A stretch of 64,000 nt of DNA, from positions 54,821 to 118,820 of the forward strand of contig JASAMV010000921.1 of NCBI GenBank assembly GCA_030248065.1, written 5' to 3'. Positions within the stretch are counted from its first letter, which is position 1, and every line of letters begins with the position of its first letter. The notes under the pieces were generated by a model. That model was not told where the DNA came from, searched no databases, and saw only the letters and a program-made list of their open reading frames with translations. Origin of the DNA: Rhynchonema sp. JSB1_4 (taxonomy: Eukaryota; Nematoda; Chromadorea; Monhysterida; Xyalidae). A program made the position numbers and the translations under genes. Positions 1-14,900 of the stretch are shown piece by piece.

Positions 1-2992
1 CGACCTCCGTCCCGGCTGTTTATTGAAATTTGATAAGAGCATCCCCGCACCCGGTGAATGTCTTGTGGGACTTCGGTTCGTTGAAGTAAAACAAAAAACA
101 GTGATTTTGGCTGCGGTTCTGTCTCATAACGACAACATGCACCTACCATACATACATACACACTAAAAACAGAGAGGAACAAAACAAACAAAACATTCGA
201 AGACCATACTGTTCGTTCGGGCTTTGGTTTTCGATTGCAAATTCCGAACAAGAGCAAGCGCGCAGGAGAAAGGTACTGTATACATAACCGCTGTTTTTCC
301 AAGCACGAAAAAACGAAAAACAGCACCGAGTAAAGTCAAAACAACCGAAATCGATTAGAAAATATTATTGCTTCAAAAACAGTCATAAAAGCTGAGCAGT
401 GTTGATGAGCTCGCCGGCTACATAGGCTGGTGAAAAACCAAAGATAAGCCGGATATATTCATGATGACGTGCTAAAGCGTGTGCTATGGATGTGATTAGA
501 ATATACCAAGTCAAATGTTACATACCTATGACGTAAAAAGACGAGAAGGCGAGACGCGATTTTGCTCTGAAAACAAACACAAACTATCCTAAGAAGCCTT
601 TAGTTTTAGGTAAGGACTATTTTACGTTTAGAAAACGGATTTCCTACAGTAGGTGCAGCACCAAAGGCCTGGGGCCGGTTTGCTTTTCAGAAAAGAACTC
701 ATCAGACATTGATATCTTTAAAAACGGGTGTTAGTGGCAGTGGGTGTTAAGGTCGGTTTATACTTCTGACTGCTCGGCAGTAGCAGTCAGAAAATTGTGA
801 CTTCCCATCCGATTGACTGCTACCCCATTTATACTCGAGCGCAGTCAAAACGATAGAAGACACGAAAAAAGTATAAATGCGCCGGGCAGTCAAGGACCGG
901 CAGTCAAAGATTCTGACTTCCGGCAGTCAAAAACAGCAAGTTAAAAAGTTTTTCGCAAACGATTTTAAACTGATACAGTATGTATAGGTATATGTATACC
1001 TATACATATATACAGTACTGTGTGTACACATACTGTACCTGGTATTCAGTTCATAACTTTACGGAACGCGGTGAAAACAGGAATGATATCATGTGTCTGA
1101 ACAGTTATAACTGGAGTGACATGGGGGTTAGGTACAAGGCACCGCACGCAACACGATACCCCAGATCCAGGCCTAAGCTCGCTCCCTTGTGAATTGCGAG
1201 CCAACAAAGTATATTATGACGAAACTAGAACTGAAGCAGCGGGCGATTTGCAGCACCTAAGTACATATGTACATACATATGTACGTACAGTAGGTCAGCG
1301 TGAGATTAGCTGACACTTGGCAGTACGACACGCATTTGCGGAACGATTCCAACTATACGACCACACTAGTCGTATAGGGGAGTCACGAATCACTTAGGGC
1401 TTTTTACTGTCAAAATCAAACAAAGGTGGAATTTGGAAACAAAGTACCGGATTGGGCTAACCAAGCGCTGACTGGGTTGCATATCCATTCTCAAAAAATT
1501 TCGCACAAACAGCACGAAAATCAAAACAACAGCCAGAGAATAAATATCCAGATCATATGGATATGGATGTATGAATATTACCGTTCTAAATACACGCCGC
1601 AGGACAAGCTGTCGGTTCGGATTTCAGTTTGCACGAGAAAAGCACACGTCAGCCACGACATGTATAGTCCATCCATCAGCTCATGTCACTTTGTGATGCT
1701 GCTGGCCAACTTGTTTCCTTCCTCCACGTTCTAATGAAAGAGAAATTGAATTTTCGAAAAAATTATTTTTCCTCCTAGATTGTGGTTTTTATGAAATCGA
1801 CGTGTTTTATCGATTTTAATTTAATTTAATTTTAAATTGGATCGAATTCAATCTTCTTCGACACATTTTGTTATTTTTTAGTTTTTTTGCAAAATCAGTC
1901 ACACTCAATTTCTCTTTCATTAGGACGTGGAGGAAGGGAACAAACCAGCCAGCAGCAACACAAAGTGCCATGAGCTGGTGGACGGACTATACGTTCAAGT
2001 TTATGTTGGCTTAACGGAGCATACGTATCTGCATATTATCTTTCGTGCACTACTCCTGAAATAAGCACGGCTGTGTACCTAAAATCGCCACCCAGGCTTT
2101 ATTAAAGTGAAAATAACGAGTCATTAAACTGAGACTTGTGTTCCAAAGTTGGGCTCGTGACCTCAAAGGCTGATTAAGATAATCTGAAGCTTTGTAGCTT
2201 CTGGCTGAATTATCATACGTACTACGTATCAGCTTTTCTGGGCTTTACTTCATAGCCCAGGCAAAAAATAAACAGAAATGTGAACCTCTGAGCAATTTAC
2301 ACCTTCGGGGATGCACTAATTTCCGAGCCGTAAAATTTAGCTGAAACAGGAAGACCGTATGTATGTATATGTATGTATGTACATATTATGTGGCCCCTCC
2401 CTCGGGGGCAATGTTCAATTTTCACGGGTAGCTTTGGGTACGCTAACGGGTTTTTGGATAGCCCAGGGTGCGCTGGGGCGAAGCTTTATCCGGGCCGTAG
2501 GCACGGGCCCGTCTAGTTTAACGCTAATATTGATTGTTCGGTCATTTTATTTAACAGTATGGTAAATGTATCATAAAAGTGACAATGAAAATATAGTTAA
2601 TGTTCATTGATTGAGTTCGTTCATCGACGTTTTTGCAAAGAAAAGATGTTTGGCACACCAATAATAGCTAGAATTCTGTGAGTATTACAATCTAAGAAAT
2701 TTATAATATCATGACTGGGTATCGCATGTGTTAGCACCATTCGTGATCATAGAATAGCATCCTTAGTTACAAAACCGAGCCAGGATTATGAAGCAGTCTT
2801 ACAAAAAAAGTTTTCAACACTCCGATTTCTTTATGATCAGCTTGAAAAAGAAAATGACAACAATAAAATGTGAGCAGTGGAGATATTTCTGAGAATTCAC
2901 TCACTCTTCTCAGCATAAAAGCGCAAAGTTCCGCACGGGAGCAACAAGTTTTAGTTCAGTGATGGCACATTGTGATGTTATAAGTGGCCCAG
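1..2992. other. Non-coding flank, 3' of the SRCIN1-like gene
   Basis: No coding exon is supported. It holds short-period repeats of the word GCAGTCA in both orientations (about 740-930), runs of TATGTAC/GTACATA (980-1020 and 1260-1290), and one inverted-repeat element (1663-1991). A minus-strand AATAAA at 2551-2546 lies about 440 nt past the stop codon and could be the polyadenylation signal; this is weak. Confidence 0.5.
1663..1991. mobile_element. MITE family 1, copy 1 (TATAGTCC ends, long TIR)
   Basis: A 329-bp element with terminal inverted repeats of about 85 bp. It begins TATAGTCCATCCATCAGCTC and ends with the complement (GAGCTGGTGGACGGACTATA). The TIRs run through a GAAAGAGAAATTGA stretch into an AT-rich centre. 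The TA at each end is consistent with a TA target duplication, as in Tc1/mariner-type MITEs. There is no ORF. Confidence 0.8.
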
Positions 2993-5900
2993 TTATCTGG
3001 CATAGGCATTGCCGTTTGCATATTGTTGTTGTTGCATTTGACGTTGTTTGTCAATTTGCTCCATCAGCTCCTGGCGGTTGCGGGGTGGGGGCGGAGGGGG
3101 TGGTGGTTTGGCCGGGGGTGTCTCGAGGCCCTCGCGCGAGCCGCTGCCTGAATGTCAGGGAAACGGTCGTGTCAACGCAGTCTATATCATGAGGTTATTC
3201 TGAAACGCACGCGCGTGATGGTGATTCTTTATTTCAAAGTGGTTTCAACCCGGGGCATCTTTTTAGTTGTATGTAAAGTAAAACTACGCCAACACGAACC
3301 CGATTTCGGAGCTGGCAAAAAGGTGAAACATTCAGACGTGGCTGCTGATTTGGGAAACGTTACACGTTGTGGAATACGACGTGGAGCATGATGATTTTCT
3401 CTTTCTTTGCGTTTTGCAAGTTCACCACCTCCGAAATCGGGCTCGTGTTGGCGTAGTTTGCCTTTAGTTATGTATAATTTTGTGGCTGAACAACGCCCAC
3501 AGTCAAAACCTCCTGATGGTGAAAACTTCCAGTCAACAAAATGGTCCAGTCCGTTCTGTTAATCACGTGATGAATACCGTTACAAGGATAGTCTGACCAT
3601 GGTTTTCATGCATGCTGGTTGAAAAGTTCGGATAGTCAGCTTGAAAAGATTAAAAAATCCTCACTCACGCCTTCCCTCCTGCGAGTTCATTGACTCATTA
3701 CTGGAGGCCGAACGAATCCAAGACTGTCGCTGTTGTGCTTGTGAAACATCAGTTGGCTGATTGGGGGAGGCAGGTCGCAACTGTGACTTTGGTGTCGACG
3801 AGGCACTACCACTGCTCGTGTTACCCCCACCGCCATTCTGCAATGGTTGGTCATCCAATGCATTCGTCCGTTCCATGGCTGCTGGCGGACGGTTGAGTGA
3901 CGATAGCTGATGTTTCAACTCCATCAGGTCCATCGTGCGATTCGGTTTGCGATCCAACGTCGCGTATCTGAGAATGAAGAATTTTTAGCCCGGTGTGATC
4001 TATGATCTGTCGGGGTGACGTGACTCTTTGTTTTTTTTGCCAGGATGCGTTCGAGTAGCGTTAAAGCTAGTGTCATGTTCGTTCAAGTGAAGCTTTTGTA
4101 TATTGTCTGCTAGCCAGCGCAACGTGTAGCGTGTGGCGTGTGGCGTGCAAAGTAGTGTGTGTTTGCACGGTTGCACGGGTATAAGTGCAACTCTGAGCCG
4201 CAGCCAGACCGCCTTCCGGTAGCTCAGTTGGTAGAGCAACTGGCTGTCCAGGCCTGGTGGCTCTGGGAGGTCGCAGGTTCGAGTCCTTCCGGGAGCATAC
4301 GTTTAGCGTGGCGCGGTTCAGAGTTCACACTTTCATGTTTCCACTCTTCGGTGGAACATCATGATAAGAGACAGAATCCTGAGCGAGTTGCATTGGAAGT
4401 GCAAGCAGTGATTGACAGCTCCATCTCATAAAATTATTTCGTCACACAATAATACATCAACAGAAGAAAATCACCTGCCTCGTTCTGTTCGAGCAGAACA
4501 AAACGACAGAATAGTCTCACATGATTCTCTCCCCACTTCCCAACCATGAAACATCACCAGGTCCCCAGCAATCCTCCAACTCACTTGGCGGGCGGTGGTG
4601 GTATCGGAGGTTTGGCGCATGGTTCCGAACTAACGGAACTGGGCGTGCCCTCCCGGCTGCCCCGTTCCATCACAAATGCACCCCCGGTGACCACAGGCCC
4701 GTTGGACTGCAACGCACGCGGGTAGGCCGGCTTACCGTTGACTAGCAGATTGGCGGATTTGGGAGTGCTGGCTGGAAGCAGGAGCGTGAGTTTGTTTTGT
4801 TTTCGTTTTAGCTCTTGATCAATATGGTTTGATTTTAGCTTTTCTAATGCAGCAGTACGATCATTTCTCTCAGACGTAACCGATGGGCAAACGGTAACAA
4901 GGTTTACACGCACGACACATAAACCAAAAAACGTGCGTCACAGGCTACTGTGATGAGACCACTGCTACAGACTTTTCCCATGCCCAACGATAACTTGGCT
5001 TAAATAGGTGACACGACTGACGACCCTCACGACCCAAAGGACGGGAAATAAAAAAGACAACTCCAAATTATCATCCATCCCAACTCACTGGCATTACTAT
5101 CGAATCCAGGAGCCCTAGCAACAGTCTGTAGTTCTTCCAACAGATTGTCCAACACATGCGGGGGTTGACCATTGCTGACCGCGGGTGATGGACTCTTGCT
5201 CGACCGTTTATGTTGTGATTCGACCACCATTGGTTTGCGAGGTGGTGACTGACGCAGGGGACTCGTGTAGTGGACGGGGGGTGGAGGGATTGGCGGTGAG
5301 TTGACCTGTATGCAGATATACCGTTTGAGTGAATCAGTTGCCAGCTTCAAGCCAGGCGACATAATACGATGGTCACGTGACCCCAGAACAACCGAGATTA
5401 CAACCTTGGGAAAACATGCAACACACGCGAAGCCGATTTTGCCGATGCTTCACAAAAAGAACGATAACTTAGGGCATGAAATAGAAACTACGACGCTGAC
5501 ACAACTTCTGGATACAAAGCCGCAGAAACCTGTAATCTAAAACATGAAGGTAACAAAAAGTCGTATCCCGAAGAAATGATTCGAACTCAGGGTATAAAGT
5601 TTACGGTTCGGGTTTTGTGTTGATATTTCGTTGAATTTTTTTGAATGCCAAGAATCGACACACGCGAATTAAAAAGGAAACGAAAAAAATTAACAAAGTC
5701 CCCGAAACGTGCCGGTGTGCGTCGATTGTCGGCATCCGGGTCCTGGACCAGCGCCAACTTTTTCATCGTGATCATGGTGTTGGTCAATTTCTTGCAGCGA
5801 CGAAGCGCCGCATCCATGTGAGCGGGCTCTTCTTTCAGGAATCTGCAAATTATTATTTCTGGCATATTATTACTTCCGAAAGTTTCTGGAATTTTTTTAA

Positions 5901-8900
5901 ACGTCCGAAATACAGAAAGTTTTGTGATTATTTTTGCTAAATTTCGCACGTTTTGGACAAAACTTTGTTGTTTTTATTTGAATATTTCGGCGAGAAAGTG
6001 AAAAAAATTACCCACTTTTCTTCTTTGACAACTTTCTCCATCTCAGCGCTCATCACCGCTTTCAGATGGCTGTGCAGCGTCGGGTATTGAGCTGAGAAAT
6101 TGGAAAAAACATTTTTTGCAGACATTGTCGAAAAATTGAAACATCGCGCGCACATTTATGGTGCGCGGCCATGCGTCCAACGGCAGTCAGTTGACTGGTC
6201 AATAGTTCGACTTCGTGCACGCGCAGTTTGCGATTTGTGTTCACCACCTGCAGGCGAATGTCCTCGATTTGGCGCTCGAGGTCGCTGGAATTGTAAAAAA
6301 TGAAATGGAGACGCGGAAAATGCTGTCAAACCGACATTATTGGCATCAGCAACTTGTGAAATAGCATTACAAATATCGGTCACACACAGCATGACCAATG
6401 CAACCCCAAACTGATCCGATCAACAAGTCAGATGCTGGATATTCATATATTATTGCTGGGCACATGACAACAACGATGATAATACTCGATATTTTCTGAA
6501 ATTAGAATGTGATCATTAAAAAATTCTAAACCCACCATAGCGCGGCATCGATCTTTTTCATTCCCATTTTGTGTCGCTCGGCCTCCTGATCAATCAACAA
6601 TCTCGTCCGCCAGAATTCATCCTCGGGCATGTTCGACTGAATGGGCGCCGTCAGCTCCAACTGCGAACGCAACGTTGAAACATCGCTCGATTGTTTCTGA
6701 AATTATGGTTGTTTATGTGCGGTTGTTACGTTTCACTTTTTTCAAAATTATCATTTTTATCGGTATCAAACTTGGTGATCGGATCGGATCAAATCGAATT
6801 AGTCATGGTTACGTGCGATCTTTCGAACGATGAAATTTGATGAATACAAAACAACACGTCACCAAGACCGGGAACAGGAGCGGTCACCTGCTTTTCTCTT
6901 GTATGACATTGCATTCACATTTTCTCTTTCTTTTTTCCAAAAAGAAGGCAAACTTGACCAACATTAACATCCAGCAGCTGTTTGATGCGTTCAAACGTGT
7001 CCCTCAAGATTTCCTTGCTTGTCTGTGCGTTCATCTGGGCGGTACGTCGCAGATGTTTCAATTCGGCCTGCATATCACCCACTTGACCTTTGACGTCGAA
7101 TAGTTGACGGCGTAATTCGTTGTTGGGCAGCGGGTAGTAGTCTGGAACGGGATATTATGTTGAATTGTGGCATACTGTACTGCTTTGGTTGCCCGCTTCG
7201 ATCTGCTTTCGCTCATCGTCAGTGTGCATTTTCCAAACTCTGGTTGAGATGTTTTTGTGCCCTTGTCACTGTCACACTTGTCCTGTTTTTATGACCATCG
7301 GCTTTATGCTGACCACTTTATTTGTCCAATCAGCCAAAAATCTGCAAAAATTAAGTAAAAGACCGCATATCAGAATATCAAAGTGATTAACCTCCGCCGC
7401 CGCCCGACTGCATCGACATGAAGCTGGCCTTGTCCGAGCTCATGTCTGAAACATTATTGTTTCGATCAAAAAGTTGGAAAGTTGCCGACAAAATCAAAAT
7501 CCAAGCAAACCCCTGAGAAACGAACCACTAAATCTCGAAATCGAGCCAGCGTCGCTGGCGTTATCGTCCTGGCTGCCGCGATGGTACGAGCTCAACGGTG
7601 GACCGAGGATCTCCTTTCGAAGCGCGTCCAGATCCTTCTGTGGTTCGGGATGTGCGCCTTGTGACGACTTGCTGCTCAACGCGGTGTGCACCAGACTCGA
7701 CAGATTGGCCAGTTGCTTCTCCATGCTCACCATCCGGAGTCTGAAAATAATGTAAATAAATGTATAGTCCATCCATCAGCTCATGGCACTTTTGTTTGGA
7801 AGGTTCAGGTTCCGGTATGAAAAATTGTTCCTCCGCAAGGTAATGTCAGAGAAAATGGCGCACAAAAATAGAATAAAAACCTATTTCTCTTTCTTTTCTT
7901 TTTCGTAAGCCAACCGGAACCGGAACAGCACTGGATCCTGTCAAGCTCTTCAGCTGACAAAAAGTGTCATGAGCTGATGGATGGACTATAGTGTAATGTT
8001 GGCTATGCGCCAAGAGGTTCGAAACTTGGCGATCGGTCCCATCTCGGTCATACGTGTCCTTTTTGTTTTGAGATTTGGTGAAGCCGCCAACCTTGACCAG
8101 TGTAAAAGTTGTTTATTAAGCTGGTTGACGACAGGATTTACGCTGGTCGAACTCAATGACCCGCGGGCATCACTGAACTTTTTGAAGGCAAAAAGTCATA
8201 CTGATCCCCAGACTGGACCGATCACCAAGTTTGACACCCAACTAAGTGAATAAATACCAAAAATGAAAAAATTGGATATTTGATATTTGCATAGTATCCT
8301 TTTTCATTTTGAAGAACATTAGAGAGTGACCAGTTTCAAAGTTTCAAAACCAGTTTTCTTTTCATTCTTTCTTCCTGAAAAGATTTGAATAAACCAACTC
8401 AAATCTTGGCACCATCGGGGTTCGATGTACTGGTCGCCTGTATTTTGCGTTATTGAGTTCTTTTTCCATTCCAATTCCAAGTATTGTTTATTCAAGTTAC
8501 AATTTCACATTTTAGTTCGCTTATTCCTCACACGACTGAAAGTTTACTCGTCGAACTTTTATTTCTTTGGGTAACACCGCTGTTTTATGGGCATGACAAC
8601 ACATTTAGCCTTAAATAACGATAAACAAACAAGGAAACAAGCGAGAAAACGTGATAAATAAAGTTTTTTTTGCAACACGTGGACCATGTTATCTATGCAT
8701 CTGAGGTGCGAAAAAAGCTGTTCAGTTCTGCTTAGATGTCGGGTAAAGGCCTCAAAAGTATGGCTGCGGCTGATATCAAACTGATCGTTTGGTCCGGTCT
8801 TGCGTTGGTTACTTGACTTTAGGATATTTCCTCATATCACAATTTTTGACCAGCGTAAAATAACATGCAGACAGCTGTTAGGTAGTAATATTAGCAACTC

Positions 8901-11900
8901 TACGGTGGTCGAGTTTAAGTGGCTTCAGTAAATATTTCGAACAGCCCGTAAAGTCACGTGACCAAATCAAGACCGGACCGAGATCGGTTACCAAGTTTGA
9001 TTTTGGCCAAAATACATACTATAGTTCAGCTGCTGCGCTTTGGATGCTAAAACGTCACCGAAACTTTTGACGTGCTGCATCTTCAACGAAACGTTGGCCA
9101 GCAATTTTTTCCTCTCTCAAAAAATGTGAGAAAGGTCAGAGCTAATGACAGCCGCGCATTGGTATATTATATTTTGTGGAAAAATTAAGGAAGTTTCCGT
9201 TTGTGGTCGCCATATTTCAGCGAGAAAACGGCACTATTTTTCACTGGATGTCTCTGGTCTGACGAATTATACGATTTTTACTTCAGACATGAGGTGCATT
9301 CTGTGCGACTTTAGTTCAAACTTTGGTGCATAATGCTTACGACTAGTGTATGTATATCATGTGGTGGTTTTTAATCAAACCAGAAACCACTGTTCAAAGC
9401 GAGATGAAAAACAATTTACGAACTGCGAAAGAAATGAGACACATTCTATTTTGATTGCCGGCATATAACTCAGAAAACAAACTAGAGTTTTACTATATTT
9501 CACGTTGCGCAAGGCTTGTTTTTCGCCGCTAATCTGTAAAAAAACTTGCTCTACTCCTCGGGGAAAACAAGAAAAGTTGAACTCTAAACTTTATGCTTTA
9601 CATTGGAAATAACCGAATTTTGTTCTCTTTTCTGCATTTACAAACCAAGGGACGTAAAAACACTTGTCAATGCGCGCTGCCTTAAGGACGGGATTAGATT
9701 TCGCGTCGGAAAAAGGCTCTTGACTGTCACTGCTTGGGAGGGCAGTTAATGGCGCTAAACTGTTTGTTGTTCGGCTCAAAAGCCGGCGACCGCAAGTCAG
9801 AAGATGTTGGAGAAAAAGCAATGCACTAGACTTCCCTGTCAGGAATTTTAAACAGGTGGCCATCCCCCAGAGTTTTAAAAGCCAGCCCAGATTGTAAAAC
9901 TTTCCAGCAAGAGAGGGTATTTTGGACTACCCTGTGAGTGCAGTGCACCAACCTGGCTTCTTCGTCAATAATCGGCGTTGCAGCCCCTGATCTGCCAAGG
10001 CTGCCCGCTTCATCCGTGTATGTTTGTTCATAGGGTGACCGAAGATAGGAATTACGACCGCCAACTGCTTGGAACGGGGATGTCGGTGTGGGATCTGGAA
10101 AAATTATTTTTATGGTTTTTATGAATAAAAAAAATTTTTCGGCACAATTGGCTGCAGGATTTCTGCTCGTAATAGCTATGGGATTTCATGCACAACAACC
10201 TCAAAACTGTTTTTTAATGTTTTTCTCCACAGTGGAATTGCAAATCAAAAGATGACGCAGGGGCTGCACACAGCGCGTTGGTCTTCAGTCTTTTTCTTCC
10301 GCAGAAAAAGCAAAAAAAACAAAATTGCGCACCACAACTATAGGTATTTTTTCCAGGAAGCTCCTTGAAATTCAAAACAATATGCAAATGTGTGAATCTA
10401 AGACATCATTGTAATTCACCCAAGGTACACACACTCCTAAGAGGCATCTAAAACTACGATACAAGTATAAAGTACACATATACATTTATATACAGCCACA
10501 TTCAAAATGTACCCTGGTCGGATCCTGTGCGTCTGACTCGATGAGCCGATGTTGGACTGGGTTTCTTGTCTAGATTATCTGCCACAAACACAAAAAGGCT
10601 CATGTAATAATGTCGCTGGTTGTTCGGTATACCGCCGTTAAGAATATTTGGGTCACCCTATACCCAATAAATGTTGCTATCCCAAAATATAGCTCTTTGT
10701 GCTCATGCTTATGATAATGGATTGGATATTCATTTAATCGGCGTGCGGGCATGTTTCACTGCGCTAACATGACCCGCTGTGATCAATTGACAGGGCTTAC
10801 CATCACAGTGGCCGGGATTGGGCACTGGATGCGTTTATGCATAAAGGATTGTCCCAGTAGTTTGGAAGATCTTATGCGAAAGTGCTCAAAGGAACTGATT
10901 ATACCAACGCCCAAGCGTACAACATGGCATCCAAACCCACTGAACCAACCAACAGAACTGCGTTGCGTCGGTTGCAGTGCGCGGAATCCAGCATATCGGC
11001 GATTCAAGGACCCCGTGGCGCCTGGGGGCAAGGCCGAAGCTGGACGATTCGGGTAGTAGATGCCCGCCGCACCACCACGTTGAGGGAAACGTTGGCGCAC
11101 ACCTGCACCGCCTTGCGATTGGGGATAGTAGGGCACTGAATATTGATTAGTTGCTGTTCAATTTTTAGGTACAGATTTGATCGTGATCTGCTGAATTCGG
11201 TTTAGTCACGCGATTTTTTTGTACTGTCCCATTGGATATGACCAGAGACTGGGTTCACGTCTGGGTTTCTATTTTTTACTGCCTGTGCTTTCAGGCAGCA
11301 CGACTTAGAGAGGATCAGGGCAACCATGGCGCAGCTGTCTGGAGGACTCACTAAAGGAAAGTCAGAAGGTTGTCATGTCAGTCTGCACAGCGTACATACT
11401 TGTTATCATGCCGATCGGGACAGTGTCAAAAGTACGTACAGTCTGTCAAGCACAACTAAAAACATTTAAAACCACCACGCACCCCTTCGACTTCTATAAT
11501 CAGCCATTTCCAACTCCGATTCACTGTAGTATTGTAACTCTTCGTCCAGGTAGGAGGGTGGCACAGAGACCGGGGGTTGCGGGGCCTGGATTGGCTCGAA
11601 GGTCGCCGGTGGTCCAGGGGTGCCCTGACCGTTCACCTGTCCATGAGCTGCTTGCTCTAACGGGGTCGGGGTCTTGACGTTGTGTTCGCGCACACGCAAC
11701 ACCGATCGGTCTTTCACGTCCCTGCAATTTAACAAATAAATCATTAACGCTGGAACTTAAAATTTAGCAAACGTATGCGCGGTTTACTTAGTAAACGTGC
11801 GCGGTTAACTAACGGCACGCAACATTGGATGTCATGGAATTAGAAAGTTTTTTCAATGCAAACTTTACCGGTTTTCTTTCTTTGCATCCTTACAGTCAGC

Positions 11901-14900
11901 AGTATCTGTTTTATCAGACTCGGAATTGTTGGAGGGTGTCAGGAGCTTCTTTAGAGTCTCCATAGTACCGGAATATGGTAGCAATAAACAGAGTGAACTC
12001 TTTTTAGGAAAAAGAACAATACAGGCGTTGACGTGAGTAATAAGTTCGACAAGACAAGACAAGATGTGCAAACTTTTGCGCGGGTCACCGGCAACAATGT
12101 GAACTTTTAGGTACACTAACAAGAACGAGCTTGGCTGAGTAGGTCCGCTGGTGCTCAGTTCCAAAAGACACCTGGCGTATGAAGGGATTGCATAACGATG
12201 TTGTTGTTGTTGCAGACTGCCCGTTTCAAACAGTGTGCGGCGGTAGCGGCTCAAATTTGTGCCACTTATTGCCATTCTCTTAACTCATACTTATGGAAAC
12301 TCTGTTTTTGTCGTCGGAGACTTTCGAGAAACCTGGGGTTTCACTTAGCGAAAAGTTTATGCTGCAGGTAGACATACTTTTCCAAACTTGGCACGAAATA
12401 CTGCAGTTGTGGACTCTATCGTATTGTTGCAATTCAGCCTTCGACTATCAAGCAAATAATGGCAGACGCAGTTTACAGTGTATAAGTAGGAAACGACAGC
12501 AGAGTTGCCGTTTAGGATGTAAGCACTGATAAGCGTCAGTAACGTCAGCAACCGCACAAAGTTCTTCCACTTTTGCCAACAGAAGTTTCTTTATCATTGT
12601 TTCTGAATCAACGCTGTTTACCAATAATGCGTGCAAATAAAAACTGATTTACAGACGAAAAATGGATGTGATTACCTAGGTTTTGTTACCAGCCAGGTGA
12701 AACATCAACCTGCATGGCTGGTAAAAGGCGCCGTTCAAAGCTTAACATTTCATGTGAGTATGAAAACAAAGGCTGTATTCCAAACGGGATGGAAAAGTTT
12801 GTAAACGGGTTTCTGCTGAAAACTGTGCAAGATCCATACATAGAATTGCAATAAAATTCTGAATGTCATATTATATGATATTACATCAATGCAGGCAGAG
12901 CAGAACATTCTTGATAAAAACGTCAAAATAAAGAAAGTAATGCCGCCATCTTGTACCGAGTTATAAAATTATAAATGTGCATAATTTTATGCGGTCATAA
13001 TCACCAGAACGGTACTAAAAGATAGAGATTGGTAGGCGGATTACAGACACTTCTGTATTGGTGACAGACAGAAAAGTTCACTATCGTGGATGTAAGTAAC
13101 TTTTTACTACTTTTCGTAGGATCATGCCCTCTTGATTCACCCAAATGTATAAATAATCGTGAACTTTTGATGGTTACTTGAGTGGGCGGGACAGTGTCAT
13201 CATAATGATGACAGATCCAAGGTGAAATTCTTTGAAGGCAGATTTTTCGATGGAGACTGTCAAAAATGTTCAAAAAAGTTACGAAACAGTCAGAAAAATT
13301 GACCTTGGCTCACCAGATAAATCAAATATTAATCACAGCTAGCTTCATTTCAATACCTTTTTCTGACGGCGGTCTGGGAATTCGTACTTGGCAGAAAAAC
13401 TGTGAAAAGCTTTGTTATTTTATTGCTTTATTAAATTTTGTGAAATAAGATACCTTTTTTCATTGAAAGTAGCGAGCTATTATAAACTTCTAGAAATAAA
13501 ATAAATAGACACGTATAAGTATTGAAAGCAACTTTTTTATTATGATGCACTGAACACTTTTTTCGACACACAGTACAGTGCAAGCGCAATAAAAAAGCGA
13601 ATTGTTTACTTTTGCAAAAAAATATTTTTCATACGTTCCAAAATTTGCGCTAAATCTAACAGAAATAACTTTACTTCATATGTTTTTGTTGCCCATTAGC
13701 TAACACATTAACATAGACAAGCACAAATTCCTATTCGACTACAAATAAATAAAGACATCACATCATATTATTTTTGTTTTTTTTGTAAAGTCTGATGCTC
13801 TGTTTTCTTTTGCAGCACAGTTCCTTTTTTATCGAGTTTACCTTGTTGACTATACACAGCAAGCTATCGTAATTGATGAACGTCGCTGCTTGCCGCTTTT
13901 GACTGGTGGACGAACATTAGGAAGATGTGCAAATGAAAATATTTGCACTGAATAATAAATATGATAATGAAAATGAATGATTTGTACATTTCTAATTGAA
14001 CTGAAAGACGGCGCACACAAGGACAACGTTTTGATGATAAAAATTAAAGGGGTCGGACTCAAATGAGTTTCTGGTTTCACAGGCGGCCAGTGCACTAATT
14101 GTCAGTGTACCAGATGGCCAAAGCGATATATCCCAGAATCAAAGGGAAAGTGACGGGGCATGACGTTGCGTAACATGATCGCACACAAAGCATGTTGTCA
14201 GCAGAATTCCGAACACAACAAGCAGATGATTCGCTGGAATTACCAAATCTAGAGAAGCACAAATATCACAAAAAAAAAAACCCAAATCGGAACATACATA
14301 ACATCACGAATGAATGAAACATAACAATGAAACATCACGCCTCACCTGACATCATCAAGCTCATAGAAAAAGTCCGGTTTGTCCTTGTCTTGAATGTAGA
14401 TTCGGACATGCGGCTGTTGCAGGTACTGAACGGTGACTTCTTCGGGGAACGCCCGTATGAACAATGACCTAACGTCATCCAGACTCTGTGGTTCGGCTGG
14501 CAGCACCGTACGTTTGGTTTCGTCTTCGAATTGCAGGAAGACAAGGCCTGCAACAGTGGGTGCCGGGGCTGAGAATGATCGTGATGCTACATTGTGTAAT
14601 GTCGGTATGATCTGGGTTGGTCTTTTCCAAGGAGTTCACACAGATGAACCCTCTGTCTGTGTTTGCTGATTAGAAGGTACATATGTACCTGAGATGAACC
14701 CTCTGTGAAACAGCACGCACAAAGACTAGGCTGGCTGATGTTTCACTGACCGCGGACCACATGTACCTGAATATCACAAGCTGAATTAATGAGGAGAAGC
14801 CTGACTAATCGCCCTACCTTACGAAATCTTATCAAATAGTTTCAATTTCAGGTCTCATTCTAATGTTTCGCCACACCTTGTGTACCTCTGATTTCCAAAT

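Larger units (their letters stand above)
7990..9952. other. SRCIN1-like intron 9, carrying two inverted-repeat elements
   Basis: No exon is supported. Two members of a third inverted-repeat family lie here (8023-8240 and 8776-9000). The rest is AT-rich and unremarkable. Confidence 0.5.

Noticed and set aside
11865..12275. Minus-strand ORF of 136 codons with a GTAAAG donor
   Set aside because: It would insert into the conserved N-terminal fold of the SRCIN1-like protein; no motif, and neighbouring exons already fit.
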